64,000 nucleotides of DNA. Source: Pseudomonas botevensis. GTDB lineage: Bacteria > Pseudomonadota > Gammaproteobacteria > Pseudomonadales > Pseudomonadaceae. Position numbers and translations under genes: made by a program. Below are positions 6,555-14,966 of this stretch, in pieces. The notes under the pieces are model-generated. The model was not told the origin of the DNA and did not search any database. It was given only the letters and a program-made list of their open reading frames with translations. The stretch covers positions 62,001 through 126,000 of the forward strand of contig NZ_JAHTKI010000014.1 in NCBI RefSeq assembly GCF_019145475.1. The letters run 5' to 3'. Each line of letters begins with the position of its first letter. The first letter of the stretch is position 1.

Positions 6555-9004
6555 GTGGCGACTCCGTCGGTGAGGGCTGCGTCGCGGCGGGTGGCGAGGG
6601 CGTTGGTTGGCATGACCTGCCCCAATTGCGCCATCGTCGTTTGTACGACCAGATTCGCCAGGGCCTGGGCACTCGCCAGATCCTGCCCCTGGATCTGAAT
6701 CGTCGAGTTGAACGTGACCGGCTGGCTGTTGGCTTGCGAGGAAACAGGCGTCGGGCTTGAGGTGGCGATCAGGTCTTTGCTGACCTGTGCAGGCGAGCTG
6801 AGTCGGTCAACCTGATTTCCCAGTTTGTCGCCCAGTGATGCACCGATCTCCCCTCCGGCCATGCTCCCGAGCCAGCCACCGATCATGGTGCCCACACCCG
6901 GCAGAATTAAGGTGCCCAACGCGGCCCCGATAGCGGCACCGGCGGAGGATCCGGCTAGCGAAGCGCCGGATGACACAACCGAGCGGGTATCGCCCTGCAT
7001 GACGCCAGTGACCATTTCATAACCGGCGCTGAGCAGGCGCAGCGGCGGCGCCTTTTTGGCCAGCAACGCGCCAGCCTTGGCGACGGAGCCGGACAACGGT
7101 GCTGCGGGCGGCGAACTGACGCGCGATGATCCGGCAAATGCCGTCATGGTCGCGGGCCACTCGAACGGCTCGCTGACAACTGGGCTCTGCGCGACGACAT
7201 CAGCACGATCACTCCGGGGCAGACGGGCACGCCTGCGTCTGGACCCGGACTTGATATCGACCCAACGCGGTTTCAGCCTTGTCCCCTTCTGTTCGGAAGA
7301 CGGTTTCTGGCCGGACGTCTTCCTGGAAGGTTTGGCAGGCGTCGGATCTTCAGGAGTCGTGCCAGCATCGCTTTTTGGAGGGTCATCCTCTGTGATCCAC
7401 TTGCCGAGTCCCCTCGGCAATTTAGCCGCTGCCGACTTCACCAGCCTGCCAGCGAAGTTATCGAATGCCTTGCCAAGCACGGCCGTCACGATCGCCATGA
7501 GCCCAGCCGCCGCAACGGCCAGGCCCGCTGATGTTTTGGGGTTGGACTCGGCCATATCGGCCATTCCATTGACAGCCCCGGCCAGCGAATCCACAGCGCC
7601 GGTCGGATCCGGCATCAGTGCGGTTATCAGCCGATTGATGCTTGCGTCGAGCACATTCCAGCTTCGCTGAGGATCATTGGCTGCAGTGTTGGCGGCGCGA
7701 TCAATCGACCCGCTGTAGGCGGGTGTCAACGGGTCCATTGCTGCCGAAGGCTTGAGCAGCGACAACGGTTTCTGTGGATCTTCGGCCTTCTCCAGCCACT
7801 GTCTTCCCCCGCCATCACCGCTGGCCAGCGACTTGAGGTTACGCCGTGCTGATTCTCCGGGTACCGGCGTCGACGAGCCCTCGAGCTTGCCGACGCCCAC
7901 CAGCGAAAACGCTTTCTTCAGATCGTCGGGCTTGTCCAGCAGCTTGCGTACACCCTCATCACCGTTGAACAGTGTCTTGATGAGGGCGGACTGTCGTTCT
8001 ACCGGTTGCTGCTTGAGTGCCTCCAACGCCTTGACCAGGTTGTCCGGCACGTTTTCAGTCAACTTGCCGGGTTCAAGTCCCAGCGACTTCCAGGCCGACT
8101 GCTCGGCAGTCGAGCCATTTGTGCCTTTGGCCAGTGCCCCGCTGATATTCTTTACCGTGGCACCGGCACCGGACTTGTCCATGTCGGCATTGAGTAATGC
8201 GGCCGAAAGGGCTGCGGTCTGCTCGGGTGCAATACCAGCTGCCTTCGCAGACTCGCCGGATTGCTGAACCACGGAGCCGATATCCGCAGCCGTCGCTTTA
8301 AGACCGCTGTTGCCCAGAAGATAAGTAGCGTCCGCCAGGTGCTGGCCCTGGTTGCGGTCCAGCTTCAGCGAAGTTCGCCAGCCGGTCAGCATTTCCGCCG
8401 AAGCCTTCAGGCCAATCCCGAAGGCCGAGGCATTGATGGCCGCGTCACGGGCAAAATCCAGCAGCGCCTGTTGCTGGTCTTTCCCCTTGAGACCAGCACC
8501 GATACCGGATCTGGCCGCCGAATATTCGACTTGCGCCAGATCCACGGCCGTTGCCCCACTCTTGGCGACTCGCTTGTCAGTGGCCATTTGCAGGTTGGCG
8601 ACCGACATGGCGTTGAGATCGCTGCCCAGACCCGGGATTTGCCGCAACTGCGACATCGCCGAGTCCAGCGCCATGCGTGACTGTAAGTAACCGGGAGGGG
8701 GCCGTTGCTCGACTTCGGCCGTGAGTTTTGACTTCGGCTCACTGACCGGTGCGGCGACGGAGGCCGGTACCGGTGCGCCGGGCCTGAAAAGCGACTGCTG
8801 GGATGCCAATACCTCGCGAAGCTTGACCTGTTCCTTGATCAGCAGACGGATGTCCTGGCTAGTGGTCACCAGCGTCAGCGCCAACTCCGCCAGCGGCTTT
8901 GCGAGTACGTCGGCCCCTGACAGTCCACCGACCAGGCCAGTGTCGCTGAATCCGGCGCTGCCGCTCATGGTGCTCAGCATGAGCCCATACTTTGTCTCTG
9001 CCAT
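6551..9004 (-). CDS. Tail tape measure protein of the P2-like module
   Basis: An 817-residue protein beginning MAETKYGLMLSTMSGSAGFS. Residues 110-330 are the conserved, mainly helical tape-measure core with the DLNAMSVANLQMATDKRVAK and AAFGIGLKASAEM-like patterns of P2 gpT homologues. Hydrophobic Gly/Ala-rich segments follow near residues 485-510 and 680-730 (AGAAIGAALGTLILPGVGTM). A low-complexity charged linker around 545-600 (SRRRRARLPRSDRAD) separates them. Gene order (after E/E', before U-X-D) fixes the role. It shows none of the 41-residue repeats of the other tape measure, so the two tails may differ in length. Confidence 0.9.
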   Translation of the reverse strand: MAETKYGLMLSTMSGSAGFSDTGLVGGLSGADVLAKPLAELALTLVTTSQDIRLLIKEQVKLREVLASQQSLFRPGAPVPASVAAPVSEPKSKLTAEVEQRPPPGYLQSRMALDSAMSQLRQIPGLGSDLNAMSVANLQMATDKRVAKSGATAVDLAQVEYSAARSGIGAGLKGKDQQQALLDFARDAAINASAFGIGLKASAEMLTGWRTSLKLDRNQGQHLADATYLLGNSGLKATAADIGSVVQQSGESAKAAGIAPEQTAALSAALLNADMDKSGAGATVKNISGALAKGTNGSTAEQSAWKSLGLEPGKLTENVPDNLVKALEALKQQPVERQSALIKTLFNGDEGVRKLLDKPDDLKKAFSLVGVGKLEGSSTPVPGESARRNLKSLASGDGGGRQWLEKAEDPQKPLSLLKPSAAMDPLTPAYSGSIDRAANTAANDPQRSWNVLDASINRLITALMPDPTGAVDSLAGAVNGMADMAESNPKTSAGLAVAAAGLMAIVTAVLGKAFDNFAGRLVKSAAAKLPRGLGKWITEDDPPKSDAGTTPEDPTPAKPSRKTSGQKPSSEQKGTRLKPRWVDIKSGSRRRRARLPRSDRADVVAQSPVVSEPFEWPATMTAFAGSSRVSSPPAAPLSGSVAKAGALLAKKAPPLRLLSAGYEMVTGVMQGDTRSVVSSGASLAGSSAGAAIGAALGTLILPGVGTMIGGWLGSMAGGEIGASLGDKLGNQVDRLSSPAQVSKDLIATSSPTPVSSQANSQPVTFNSTIQIQGQDLASAQALANLVVQTTMAQLGQVMPTNALATRRDAALTDGVAT

Positions 9005-9010
9005 GCCGCT

Positions 9011-9714
9011 CTACTCCTTTTTCACGCCAAGGCGAGTGATCGCTATGTCGTAGCGGCGCAACGCCTTTTCGGCGTCCCATTCCAGAATTTCCGCCTCACT
9101 TACCGGGTAAATGAGCGGCACGATATCGAGGATTACTTCGATGTCGCGTTCCGAAAGTAGGCCGCCGGCTGGTTTAAAAAATCGTCGATGCGCACCTGTA
9201 GCTGGGTCCAGTCCGGGACGCTCAACAGGGCCAGATCGGGGATCATCAGGCCGGTGCAGTGGGCGGTGATGAACTCGGCGCGTTCCTTGGCCGTTTTCAG
9301 TTTCTTCATCACTTTGGTGGCACGAAGCACCGGCATTTCCAGGCTCAGCGAAGTGAGCGTGCGACCGGTGACGGCGAGCGGCTGCAGCAGTTGCACCTGA
9401 TCGGGATCGTCCGAACGCTCTGCGTCTTCAACCTGCTCGAGAAAGTAAGACGCCGGACGGGTCGACATTTCGTGTACGTATTGAGCGATGCTCACGTAGT
9501 CCGGGCGTTTGAGCTGGTCGAGTTCCTTGACCGACAGCCCGGTGGCGAGCAGCGCCAGTTCGAAGAACTGATCGTCCTCGTCATCGCCCGCGCGATCCAG
9601 CGCGTCTTTCTGGGCGGCGTAGAACAGCGGCTTGAGCTGGATCTGTTCGATCTGCGAACCGTCGTCACCGGTGATCGGCGACAACAGATCATGCTTGGGT
9701 GGCATCCACGACAT
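9011..9714 (-). CDS. Frameshifted tail assembly chaperone, long form (E-E' type), P2-like module
   Basis: A -1 shift at T_TTT_TTA (9181-9175) joins 180 codons of the short form to a 54-residue extension, KPAGGLLSERDIEVILDIVP through ITRLGVKKE, ending with TAG seven bases before the tape measure ATG. The predicted product is 234 residues. The extension frame fills a 120-base stretch that would otherwise be empty, and has no independent start with a ribosome site. The mechanism matches P2 E+E' and the Mu-like copy in this window. Confidence 0.82.
9133..9714 (-). CDS. Tail assembly chaperone, short form (P2-like module)
   Basis: The 193-residue product starts MSWMPPKHDLLSPITGDDGS at 9714, supported by AAGGA eight bases upstream; a further ATG at 9756 has no ribosome site and lies in a REP-flanked spacer. 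It contains FYAAQKDALDRAGDDEDDQF and ELALLATGLSVKELDQLKRP, the latter typical of phage tail assembly proteins between tube and tape measure. It is about twice as long as P2 gpE, so it belongs to a longer chaperone subfamily. The C-terminus AAYFRNATSK is replaced when ribosomes shift. Confidence 0.78.
   Translation of the reverse strand: MSWMPPKHDLLSPITGDDGSQIEQIQLKPLFYAAQKDALDRAGDDEDDQFFELALLATGLSVKELDQLKRPDYVSIAQYVHEMSTRPASYFLEQVEDAERSDDPDQVQLLQPLAVTGRTLTSLSLEMPVLRATKVMKKLKTAKERAEFITAHCTGLMIPDLALLSVPDWTQLQVRIDDFLNQPAAYFRNATSK
9175..9181 (-). promoter_or_regulatory. Programmed -1 frameshift site T_TTT_TTA
   Basis: Codons GAT TTT TTA AAC in the chaperone frame give the in-phase heptamer T_TTT_TTA. 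After slippage the next codon is AAA and the frame stays open for 54 residues up to the tape measure gene. It lies at the same relative place as the site at 1858-1864. Confidence 0.82.
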
Positions 9715-9776
9715 GAATGAATTCCTTGGTGATTCCTGGGGGGTGTTGCTAAACATCGGCCAGTCACACTGGCCCG

Positions 9777-9868
9777 ATGTGAGAGCGGACTTGCTCGCGA
9801 AGGCGGCATGTCAGATGGATGAGTTTCGACTGCTACACCGCTTTTGCGGGCAGCCCGCTCCCACAGGG
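9777..9868. repeat. REP doublet (REPIN) between tube and chaperone genes of the P2-like module
   Basis: The left arm GATGTGAGAGCGGACTTGCT and the right arm GCGGGCAGCCCGCTCCCACA face each other across about 30 bases, the REPIN layout of P. fluorescens. A short hairpin GGCCAG/CTGGCC (9758-9774) adjoins it. It occupies the 179-base gap between FII and the chaperone gene. Confidence 0.8.
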
Positions 9869-9893
9869 TCAGGTGTCTGACTTGCCTGCAGCG

Positions 9894-10400
9894 TTACGGC
9901 ATCAGCACCGCGCGGCGGGCATCGCCGAGGATATCGACGCCGTTGAGGACGAACTTCTGGGTACGCACATCGATGTCAATCACTGGCACGCCGTTTTCCA
10001 GCCGGTTGTAGGTGCGGCAGGACAGTTCCAGGTTGGTCTTGGGTTTCTCACCCATTTTCAACGCGGTTTCTTCCAGGGATTTCAGCTTGCCGCCGACGGT
10101 GTGATAGGTGAACCAGGTGTTGCCGTCCTGATCCTGACCGGCTTCACGCACGTTCAGCAGAATGTCGTCGCCGAGCTTCACACCCAGTGCGAGCATGACT
10201 TCTGCGCCCAGACCTTGCAGGGTCAGCTTGGCGCCGAGGGCTTTGCCGCCCTTGGCCATCTCTTCGACGATGAAACGGCCACCACGCATCTCTTCCATAT
10301 CGAATTCGATTTTCGGCGGAGTGAATTCTTCCACGGTCGCCGACAACGGCAGGCCTTGCAGGGTGGCCGCGATGGCCTGTCTTACGCGGTTGGTAAACAT
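9894..10400 (-). CDS. Major tail tube protein FII (P2-like)
   Basis: 168 residues, close to the 172 of P2 FII. It begins MFTNRVRQAIAATLQGLPLS and has the PPKIEFDMEEMRGGRFIVEE block followed by ALGAKLTLQGLGAEVMLALG, the family signature. The protein forms the inner tube inside sheath FI. Its ATG overlaps the FI stop (TAATG), the standard FI-FII coupling. Confidence 0.92.
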   Translation of the reverse strand: MFTNRVRQAIAATLQGLPLSATVEEFTPPKIEFDMEEMRGGRFIVEEMAKGGKALGAKLTLQGLGAEVMLALGVKLGDDILLNVREAGQDQDGNTWFTYHTVGGKLKSLEETALKMGEKPKTNLELSCRTYNRLENGVPVIDIDVRTQKFVLNGVDILGDARRAVLMP

Positions 10401-11566
10401 TAGAGAACGTCCTCCAGGAACTGCTCGATGATTTCATCGCGGGCGTTGAGTTGATAAACCATGTGTTCGTTCGGCGCGTAGCGGCCGTAGTCGATGACCA
10501 CGTACCAGGTGCCGTTCTTGTACTTCTCGACGCTGTTCAGTTCCGGGTGCAGGTACACGCTGCCGCCAGGAATGGTTTCGTCGGCGACCAGGGTTTGCAG
10601 CCAGTCGTTGATGCGCTTGACCTCCTGATCCATGAAGGACTTGGTCAGGTTTTTGGCCATGGCTTTCTGGCCGGCCTTGACCAGCTTGCGGCTGATCGCG
10701 TCTTCGAGGCCGACGTAGCTGATGAACTTGCCGGTGATCGAGCGGTTACCCAGCAGCGAGAAGCCGCCCAGCACGGTGCGGGCGTAATAGCTGACGCCGT
10801 AGCGGTTGAGCAGATCGCCCTCGGTGGAGGTGTCGAGAATGTTGTATTCAACGACCCGCGAGACGTCCTCGGCGTAGGTCACCTGGTTGCCCGGGCTCTC
10901 CCATTGCTTGACCTTGGCCAGCGCGGCAATCGCCAGGCTGGACGGCGACAGGAAGACGTTTTTCTTCGCCGCTTTGGAGTACACGGCCGGCATGTTGTGC
11001 ACCACCAGGCAACGGTCAAAACCGAGGTCGGCACCGCCCAGTTCCTGGCTGTAGGTCACTTGATCGGCGACCGAGGCGTCCTTGCCGTCCAGCACCACAC
11101 GGGCCTTGATGCGTTTGCCGAACGAAGCGAATTCGCTGGCGACCGCTTTAGTGCCGGTGAAGCCCGGCGCGCCGATGATGGTCAGGTCTTCCGGGACGCT
11201 GCCCAGTGCAGCCAGACCGAGCTTGCGACCAGTGGCCGGCTCAATGCCGCCGATCACGTTGTTGACGGTATCGGCCGGGGTAGCGCCCGCCTCGACGATC
11301 ACCACGTACACCGGCACCTTGACCACTTTGAGGATCTGGTAGACCGCGTGATACAGGGTGCCTTCCTCGGCGCCGGTCGGATCCAGCAGCGCGTGGGTGG
11401 TGAAGCTGTTGATGCGGAACGGTGCGTTGCGCGGAATCAGCGGATCGGCTTTCGGCGCGGTGCCGACCAGCCCGATGACGTTGTCACCCAGGCCACCCAT
11501 GGCCTCGGGGGATTCGGTGGCATTGACGGTAATGCCGTTGTGCTCGAAGTTCAGAACCTCAGCCAT
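10400..11566 (-). CDS. Major tail sheath protein FI (P2-like)
   Basis: 388 residues against 396 in P2. The N-terminus (FEHNGITVNATESPEAMGGL, then GDNVIGLVGTAPKADP), the middle GRKLGLAALGSVPEDLTIIG and the C-terminal NDWLQTLVADETIPGGSVYL are those of FI sheaths. The protein forms the contractile cylinder of the first tail module. It follows a small 60-residue gene with three bases between, paralleling the small-gene/sheath pair of the Mu-like module. Confidence 0.93.
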   Translation of the reverse strand: MAEVLNFEHNGITVNATESPEAMGGLGDNVIGLVGTAPKADPLIPRNAPFRINSFTTHALLDPTGAEEGTLYHAVYQILKVVKVPVYVVIVEAGATPADTVNNVIGGIEPATGRKLGLAALGSVPEDLTIIGAPGFTGTKAVASEFASFGKRIKARVVLDGKDASVADQVTYSQELGGADLGFDRCLVVHNMPAVYSKAAKKNVFLSPSSLAIAALAKVKQWESPGNQVTYAEDVSRVVEYNILDTSTEGDLLNRYGVSYYARTVLGGFSLLGNRSITGKFISYVGLEDAISRKLVKAGQKAMAKNLTKSFMDQEVKRINDWLQTLVADETIPGGSVYLHPELNSVEKYKNGTWYVVIDYGRYAPNEHMVYQLNARDEIIEQFLEDVL

Positions 11567-11568
11567 GT

Positions 11569-11751
11569 TCAGTCAGCCTTCTTGGCAGCGGCCTTTTTGG
11601 CCTGGGTGGATGTTTTCAGTTCAAGTCGACCGGCGCTGTGCAAGGCACTGGCCTCGACATCGAGCAGATCGAGTTCCTGGCCGACGCTCGACCAGTGACC
11701 ACCCCCGGTGGGGAATGGGACGAGCACGGTGTAGGTTTGGCGGGTTGCCAT
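11569..11751 (-). CDS. Small tail-locus protein upstream of FI sheath (DUF2635-like?)
   Basis: 60 residues, MATRQTYTVLVPFPTGGGHW to KKAAAKKAD. The ATG at 11751 has GGAG seven to eight bases upstream; an ATG five codons earlier has none. It occupies the same slot before the sheath gene as the DUF2635-like gene at 4029-4208. It shares the layout of a short beta-rich body (GxELDLLD, AGRLELKT) and a Lys/Ala tail. Homology between them is inferred from pattern and position only. Confidence 0.65.
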   Translation of the reverse strand: MATRQTYTVLVPFPTGGGHWSSVGQELDLLDVEASALHSAGRLELKTSTQAKKAAAKKAD

Positions 11752-11828
11752 TTTTCGTTTCTCCATAAACGGACAAGCCCCACAGGGGAGGGGCTTGGTG
11801 GGTGTTGAAGGTTTTTTTGGGGGGGGAA

Positions 11829-11854
11829 AGAAAACGCCCCGGGGTTCGGGGCGT
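11829..11854 (-). terminator. Terminator after the fibre chaperone gene
   Basis: The stop TAG of the chaperone is followed at once by the stem ACGCCCCGAA/CCCCGGGGCGT and TTTTCTTT on the minus strand. It divides baseplate/fibre genes from sheath/tube genes, so the latter may need read-through or their own promoter. Confidence 0.75.
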
Positions 11855-12403
11855 CTATTGAAGGTTTGCGGTTGAAGCTTTAAGCGCGGAATCGGGCCAG
11901 CCTTCGTTGAGCATTTCGTCCTTGTAGGTACCGGTCTCAAGTGCTTTCAGCAAAGTCGATTCCCGGTCAAAGCATGCCTGTACGTGGCCCCGGATAGCTT
12001 TCGCAATCACCAGGATTTGTGCTGCATCGATCTCAACGAACCCTCCAAGAGTTTTGAAGTTGCAGCGATACTCTGGATCGAGCATGGCCGACAAGCCGGT
12101 GCTGGAAATCAACGCCTGACTGTCGCGCGTTGTCTCGATAGCCAGCCCATCAACCGTTATTCCGCACGCCTCACGAGCAAAGCGCTGTGCTGCAAACAGG
12201 CCCGGATAATCGGGGGCCTCGACCGGGAAAGGTCGTTTGGCAACAACACCATCCTCCAATGTCCAGACACCGTCTCTTTCCGTTCGGGTCGCGAGAAAAA
12301 CCGCATCGCTGAGTTCTATCGCCTGCTGCGGAATGACCGCATGAATATCGGAGTCGTAACGCCCGGACAAAACACCGAGTTCATCAAATGTAGCGAATTT
12401 CAT
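11855..12403 (-). CDS. Tail fibre assembly chaperone (DUF4376-type)
   Basis: 182 residues starting MKFATFDELGVLSGRYDSDI, with AGGA eight bases before the ATG at 12403. The N-terminal half holds a substrate-reporting region (PFPVEAPDYPGLFAAQRFAR); the C-terminal half (residues 100-182, FKTLGGFVEIDAAQILVIAK to HVQACFDRESTLLKAL) is the DUF4376-like domain of tail fibre assembly proteins. Such chaperones fold and trimerise the cognate fibre encoded directly upstream. Base composition looks less GC-rich than the flanking structural genes, as in the fibre tip, suggesting that both were exchanged as one unit. Confidence 0.82.
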   Translation of the reverse strand: MKFATFDELGVLSGRYDSDIHAVIPQQAIELSDAVFLATRTERDGVWTLEDGVVAKRPFPVEAPDYPGLFAAQRFAREACGITVDGLAIETTRDSQALISSTGLSAMLDPEYRCNFKTLGGFVEIDAAQILVIAKAIRGHVQACFDRESTLLKALETGTYKDEMLNEGWPDSALKASTANLQ

Positions 12404-12429
12404 AGATAGTCCTTTTGACCCTCGTGGCC

Positions 12430-14331
12430 TTAACGACCAATTGCCAGGTAATAAAACTGTGCGGGGGTCTGCCCTAAATTGCGAAGAATGACGTTGGCTT
12501 TGCTGATCGCTTTGACTTGTCCGATGTAGGTTGTACCGACACTCGCGTCTACAGCTGTATTGGGGTAACTCGTGAAGACCGAAGGGTTCACCAGAGGATA
12601 GGCAACCGGGAACACTTGCAGGTAGTTGCTTCCCGATGCAATCGCATTTGTCATACCCCACTGGATGATCAAACCACCCAACCACGTCGGGAACACAACG
12701 TAACTGCCACTCATATCCCCCGAGACGCTGATCGAGAAACCCCAGCGAAGCTTCTTCGGCGTCACTATGGTGACGTCACTGACACCAGCATCTGTCTGAA
12801 CCTGACTGGCGACTTTCGCCGTACCTTGGTTCAGTTCAGTCGCTTGCTGCGCCAGAACCGCTAAAGCGGCTATATCGATGTTTCCCTGATTGACCGATGC
12901 GTTCCAGGCTTTGATGCACCACATCACTGCCACGTTACGTGGACGGGTCTCGGTCGAAGTGCGTGCGACTCGAGACGCATCAAAATTCAAGCCGTGGTAA
13001 CCACTACTTGCTGACGAAGGCAATGCAACACCCGAAACGTTCAAGGACGTAAAAGCACCGCCTGCTGTCTTGACGTCGATGTACCCATCAAAACCGCCTT
13101 GAATATTTTGCAAGGCATCGAGTTGATAGGTGCCGAGTTCTCGACCGATATCAATCCCACGCCCATGATCCCAACCACGCAAGAATTCCCCACGAGCTTC
13201 CGGCAAGCGGAAGTTGCCCGCACCCTCATCCCCTTTGTTGAACTTGCCAGCCAAATAGGCGCTCAAGTCCGGGTAGGTCGCGCTGCTCTTGACGCTGTTA
13301 TCCAGCTCGAGAAAACCCGGCGGCAGCGTGTCGACAGGGAAAGCGACAATCGACCCCACCGGCAACGCCGAAGCCTTGACGATCAGCGCCTCGACTTCAG
13401 CCTTGGTGTAGGAATCCTTGATGCCGAAACCGGCCAGGGTGTCGGGATTCGCCCCCGCCGTGGCCCGGCCATATTCGTCAACGGTCAGGCTCTTGTAAGA
13501 ACCGGCGGCAATCCCGGTACGCCCGGCCAGCATCTTGAACGTCAGCGCAGTGGTGCCGAGGGTGATCGGCGCATTGGTGGTCAGGTGCCAGAGCGAATCA
13601 CCGTTCGCCGTACCCTCCTCCACCATCACCGTCAGGCCCGGGGTGACCTTGGCGCTGACGTTGGCATCGTTGGCACGCAGCCAGCCGCCATTGGCAACGA
13701 CCCACAGGCCGTTGTCCTTGGCCAGGGTCTGGTTCGGCAGCAGGACGCGGTCGCCGGCAATCACTGCCACACCGTCGATCTGCTGGGCACCGTTCAATAC
13801 GACGTTGCTGGTAGCAGCAACGCGAACCGATTGCTTGCCATCGAGTTTGCCGAGCTCTTCGGCGAGGTAACTCATGACCCAGGCGCGGGTGGCTTTCACG
13901 ACGCTGTCATCAATCAACAACGTCACCAACGAAGCATTGCTGGTCTCGAAAATCGAGCGAATATAAAACTCTTTGCCCGACCCCGACGTCGCCAGAACCG
14001 GCTTGAACGACTCCGGGTATTTGACGATGGCGTAGAGAATCCCGGTGTCGGTCCACAGCCCCGCTTCACGCACATACCAGCCGCCGACATCCGGCGGAAT
14101 GGTCACTTCAGCGAGCAGCCAGCTCGGGTTTTTCTCGTCCTGGAACAGTGCATTGAGCGGGCCGCGCCAGACTTCGCGCTTGAGCGCGGTGGCGGTGGCC
14201 GCCGGGTTGTAGACTGCGTCGTCGCCATCGCCGACGGAAATCTGCGTCAGCTTGATCGGCACGCCCGCCGCCTTGCAGGCGGTTTCGTAGGCAATCCCTG
14301 CGTTGGTGAGCAGGGTGTAGTAGTCAGCCAT
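12430..14331 (-). CDS. Tail fibre protein (P2 gpH-like, tail-collar type)
   Basis: 633 residues. Residues 1-160 (MADYYTLLTNAGIAYETACK, SWLLAEVTIPPDVGGWYVRE) are the conserved baseplate-attaching domain. A repetitive beta middle follows, then a tail-collar domain near 325-400 (GSIVAFPVDTLPPGFLELDN; NFRLPEARGEFLRGWDHGRG). The C-terminal 90 residues (WLGGLIIQWGMTNAIASGSN) form a gp53-like receptor-binding tip. The stop of gpI overlaps the ATG (TAATG). The tip should set which bacteria are killed. Codon use drifts toward lower GC from roughly 13.3 kb down, consistent with exchange of the specificity end. Confidence 0.9.
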   Translation of the reverse strand: MADYYTLLTNAGIAYETACKAAGVPIKLTQISVGDGDDAVYNPAATATALKREVWRGPLNALFQDEKNPSWLLAEVTIPPDVGGWYVREAGLWTDTGILYAIVKYPESFKPVLATSGSGKEFYIRSIFETSNASLVTLLIDDSVVKATRAWVMSYLAEELGKLDGKQSVRVAATSNVVLNGAQQIDGVAVIAGDRVLLPNQTLAKDNGLWVVANGGWLRANDANVSAKVTPGLTVMVEEGTANGDSLWHLTTNAPITLGTTALTFKMLAGRTGIAAGSYKSLTVDEYGRATAGANPDTLAGFGIKDSYTKAEVEALIVKASALPVGSIVAFPVDTLPPGFLELDNSVKSSATYPDLSAYLAGKFNKGDEGAGNFRLPEARGEFLRGWDHGRGIDIGRELGTYQLDALQNIQGGFDGYIDVKTAGGAFTSLNVSGVALPSSASSGYHGLNFDASRVARTSTETRPRNVAVMWCIKAWNASVNQGNIDIAALAVLAQQATELNQGTAKVASQVQTDAGVSDVTIVTPKKLRWGFSISVSGDMSGSYVVFPTWLGGLIIQWGMTNAIASGSNYLQVFPVAYPLVNPSVFTSYPNTAVDASVGTTYIGQVKAISKANVILRNLGQTPAQFYYLAIGR

Positions 14332-14966
14332 TAGGCCCCCTGAGGATAAATAGTGGATGTTTCGACGGTGTACAGACCGGCCGCCATGAACGCTTCGCCC
14401 GAGGCTTCGAGCCCTTCGATGACCACCGGATAAATCGTGGTCAGCTCACCGCAGACTGTCGCGGCGCCGATGACGTGACTGCCGAAAGCGCTGAGGCCGA
14501 CCGACACCGAGAGAATGTCGCGCTCGCTTTTGGCGTCGGCCAGGCGACGGTCGAGACGGGCATCGATGAGTTCGCTGTAGGGCAGATCGGTGAACGCGCG
14601 CACGGAAAAGCTGTAAGGCGCGCCGGGCGGTGTCTGTTCGTACCAGGCACGGATTTCCGGGCGCAGTTGCAAACCCTTGGCCGCGTTTTCCAGTGCCTTG
14701 CGAGTGCCGGCCTGGCGCGCGGTGGGCCAGGCCAGTTCGACGGTCAGGCGTTTTTCCGTTTCCGGCGCGTCGCTGCTCCATTCGGCAACGCCGCGATCCG
14801 CCGCGAGATACGGCAGAAACGCGACCGGAGTTTGCTGCGGGTTCATCAGCTCGGGAAACGGCGGCGCGATGCGATCGAGCAACGCGCCGAAACCCAGATC
14901 GAGTCCTCGCTCCAGTGCCGAGCTGTTGGCCGGCAATAAGGTCGGACGCTGTGCCTGATCACTCAT
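14331..14966 (-). CDS. Baseplate/tail protein gpI (P2-like)
   Basis: 211 residues starting MSDQAQRPTLLPANSSALER at 14966; 54 upstream in-frame codons lie inside gpJ and are rejected. The family signature LPYLAADRGVAEWSSDAPET is present near residue 52. P2 gpI has 176 residues and forms part of the baseplate wedge to which the fibre attaches. Overlap with gpJ is four bases, and with the fibre gene one base. Confidence 0.9.
   Translation of the reverse strand: MSDQAQRPTLLPANSSALERGLDLGFGALLDRIAPPFPELMNPQQTPVAFLPYLAADRGVAEWSSDAPETEKRLTVELAWPTARQAGTRKALENAAKGLQLRPEIRAWYEQTPPGAPYSFSVRAFTDLPYSELIDARLDRRLADAKSERDILSVSVGLSAFGSHVIGAATVCGELTTIYPVVIEGLEASGEAFMAAGLYTVETSTIYPQGA

Noticed and set aside
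9715..9756. Earlier ATG (MFSNTPQESPRNSF) for the P2-like chaperone
   Set aside because: No ribosome site, and it lies beside REP sequence; the ATG at 9714 has AAGGA at good spacing.
11774..11796. Hairpin AAGCCCC/GGGGCTT as a second terminator
   Set aside because: No T-run follows on either strand; possibly only a structural element before the small gene at 11751.
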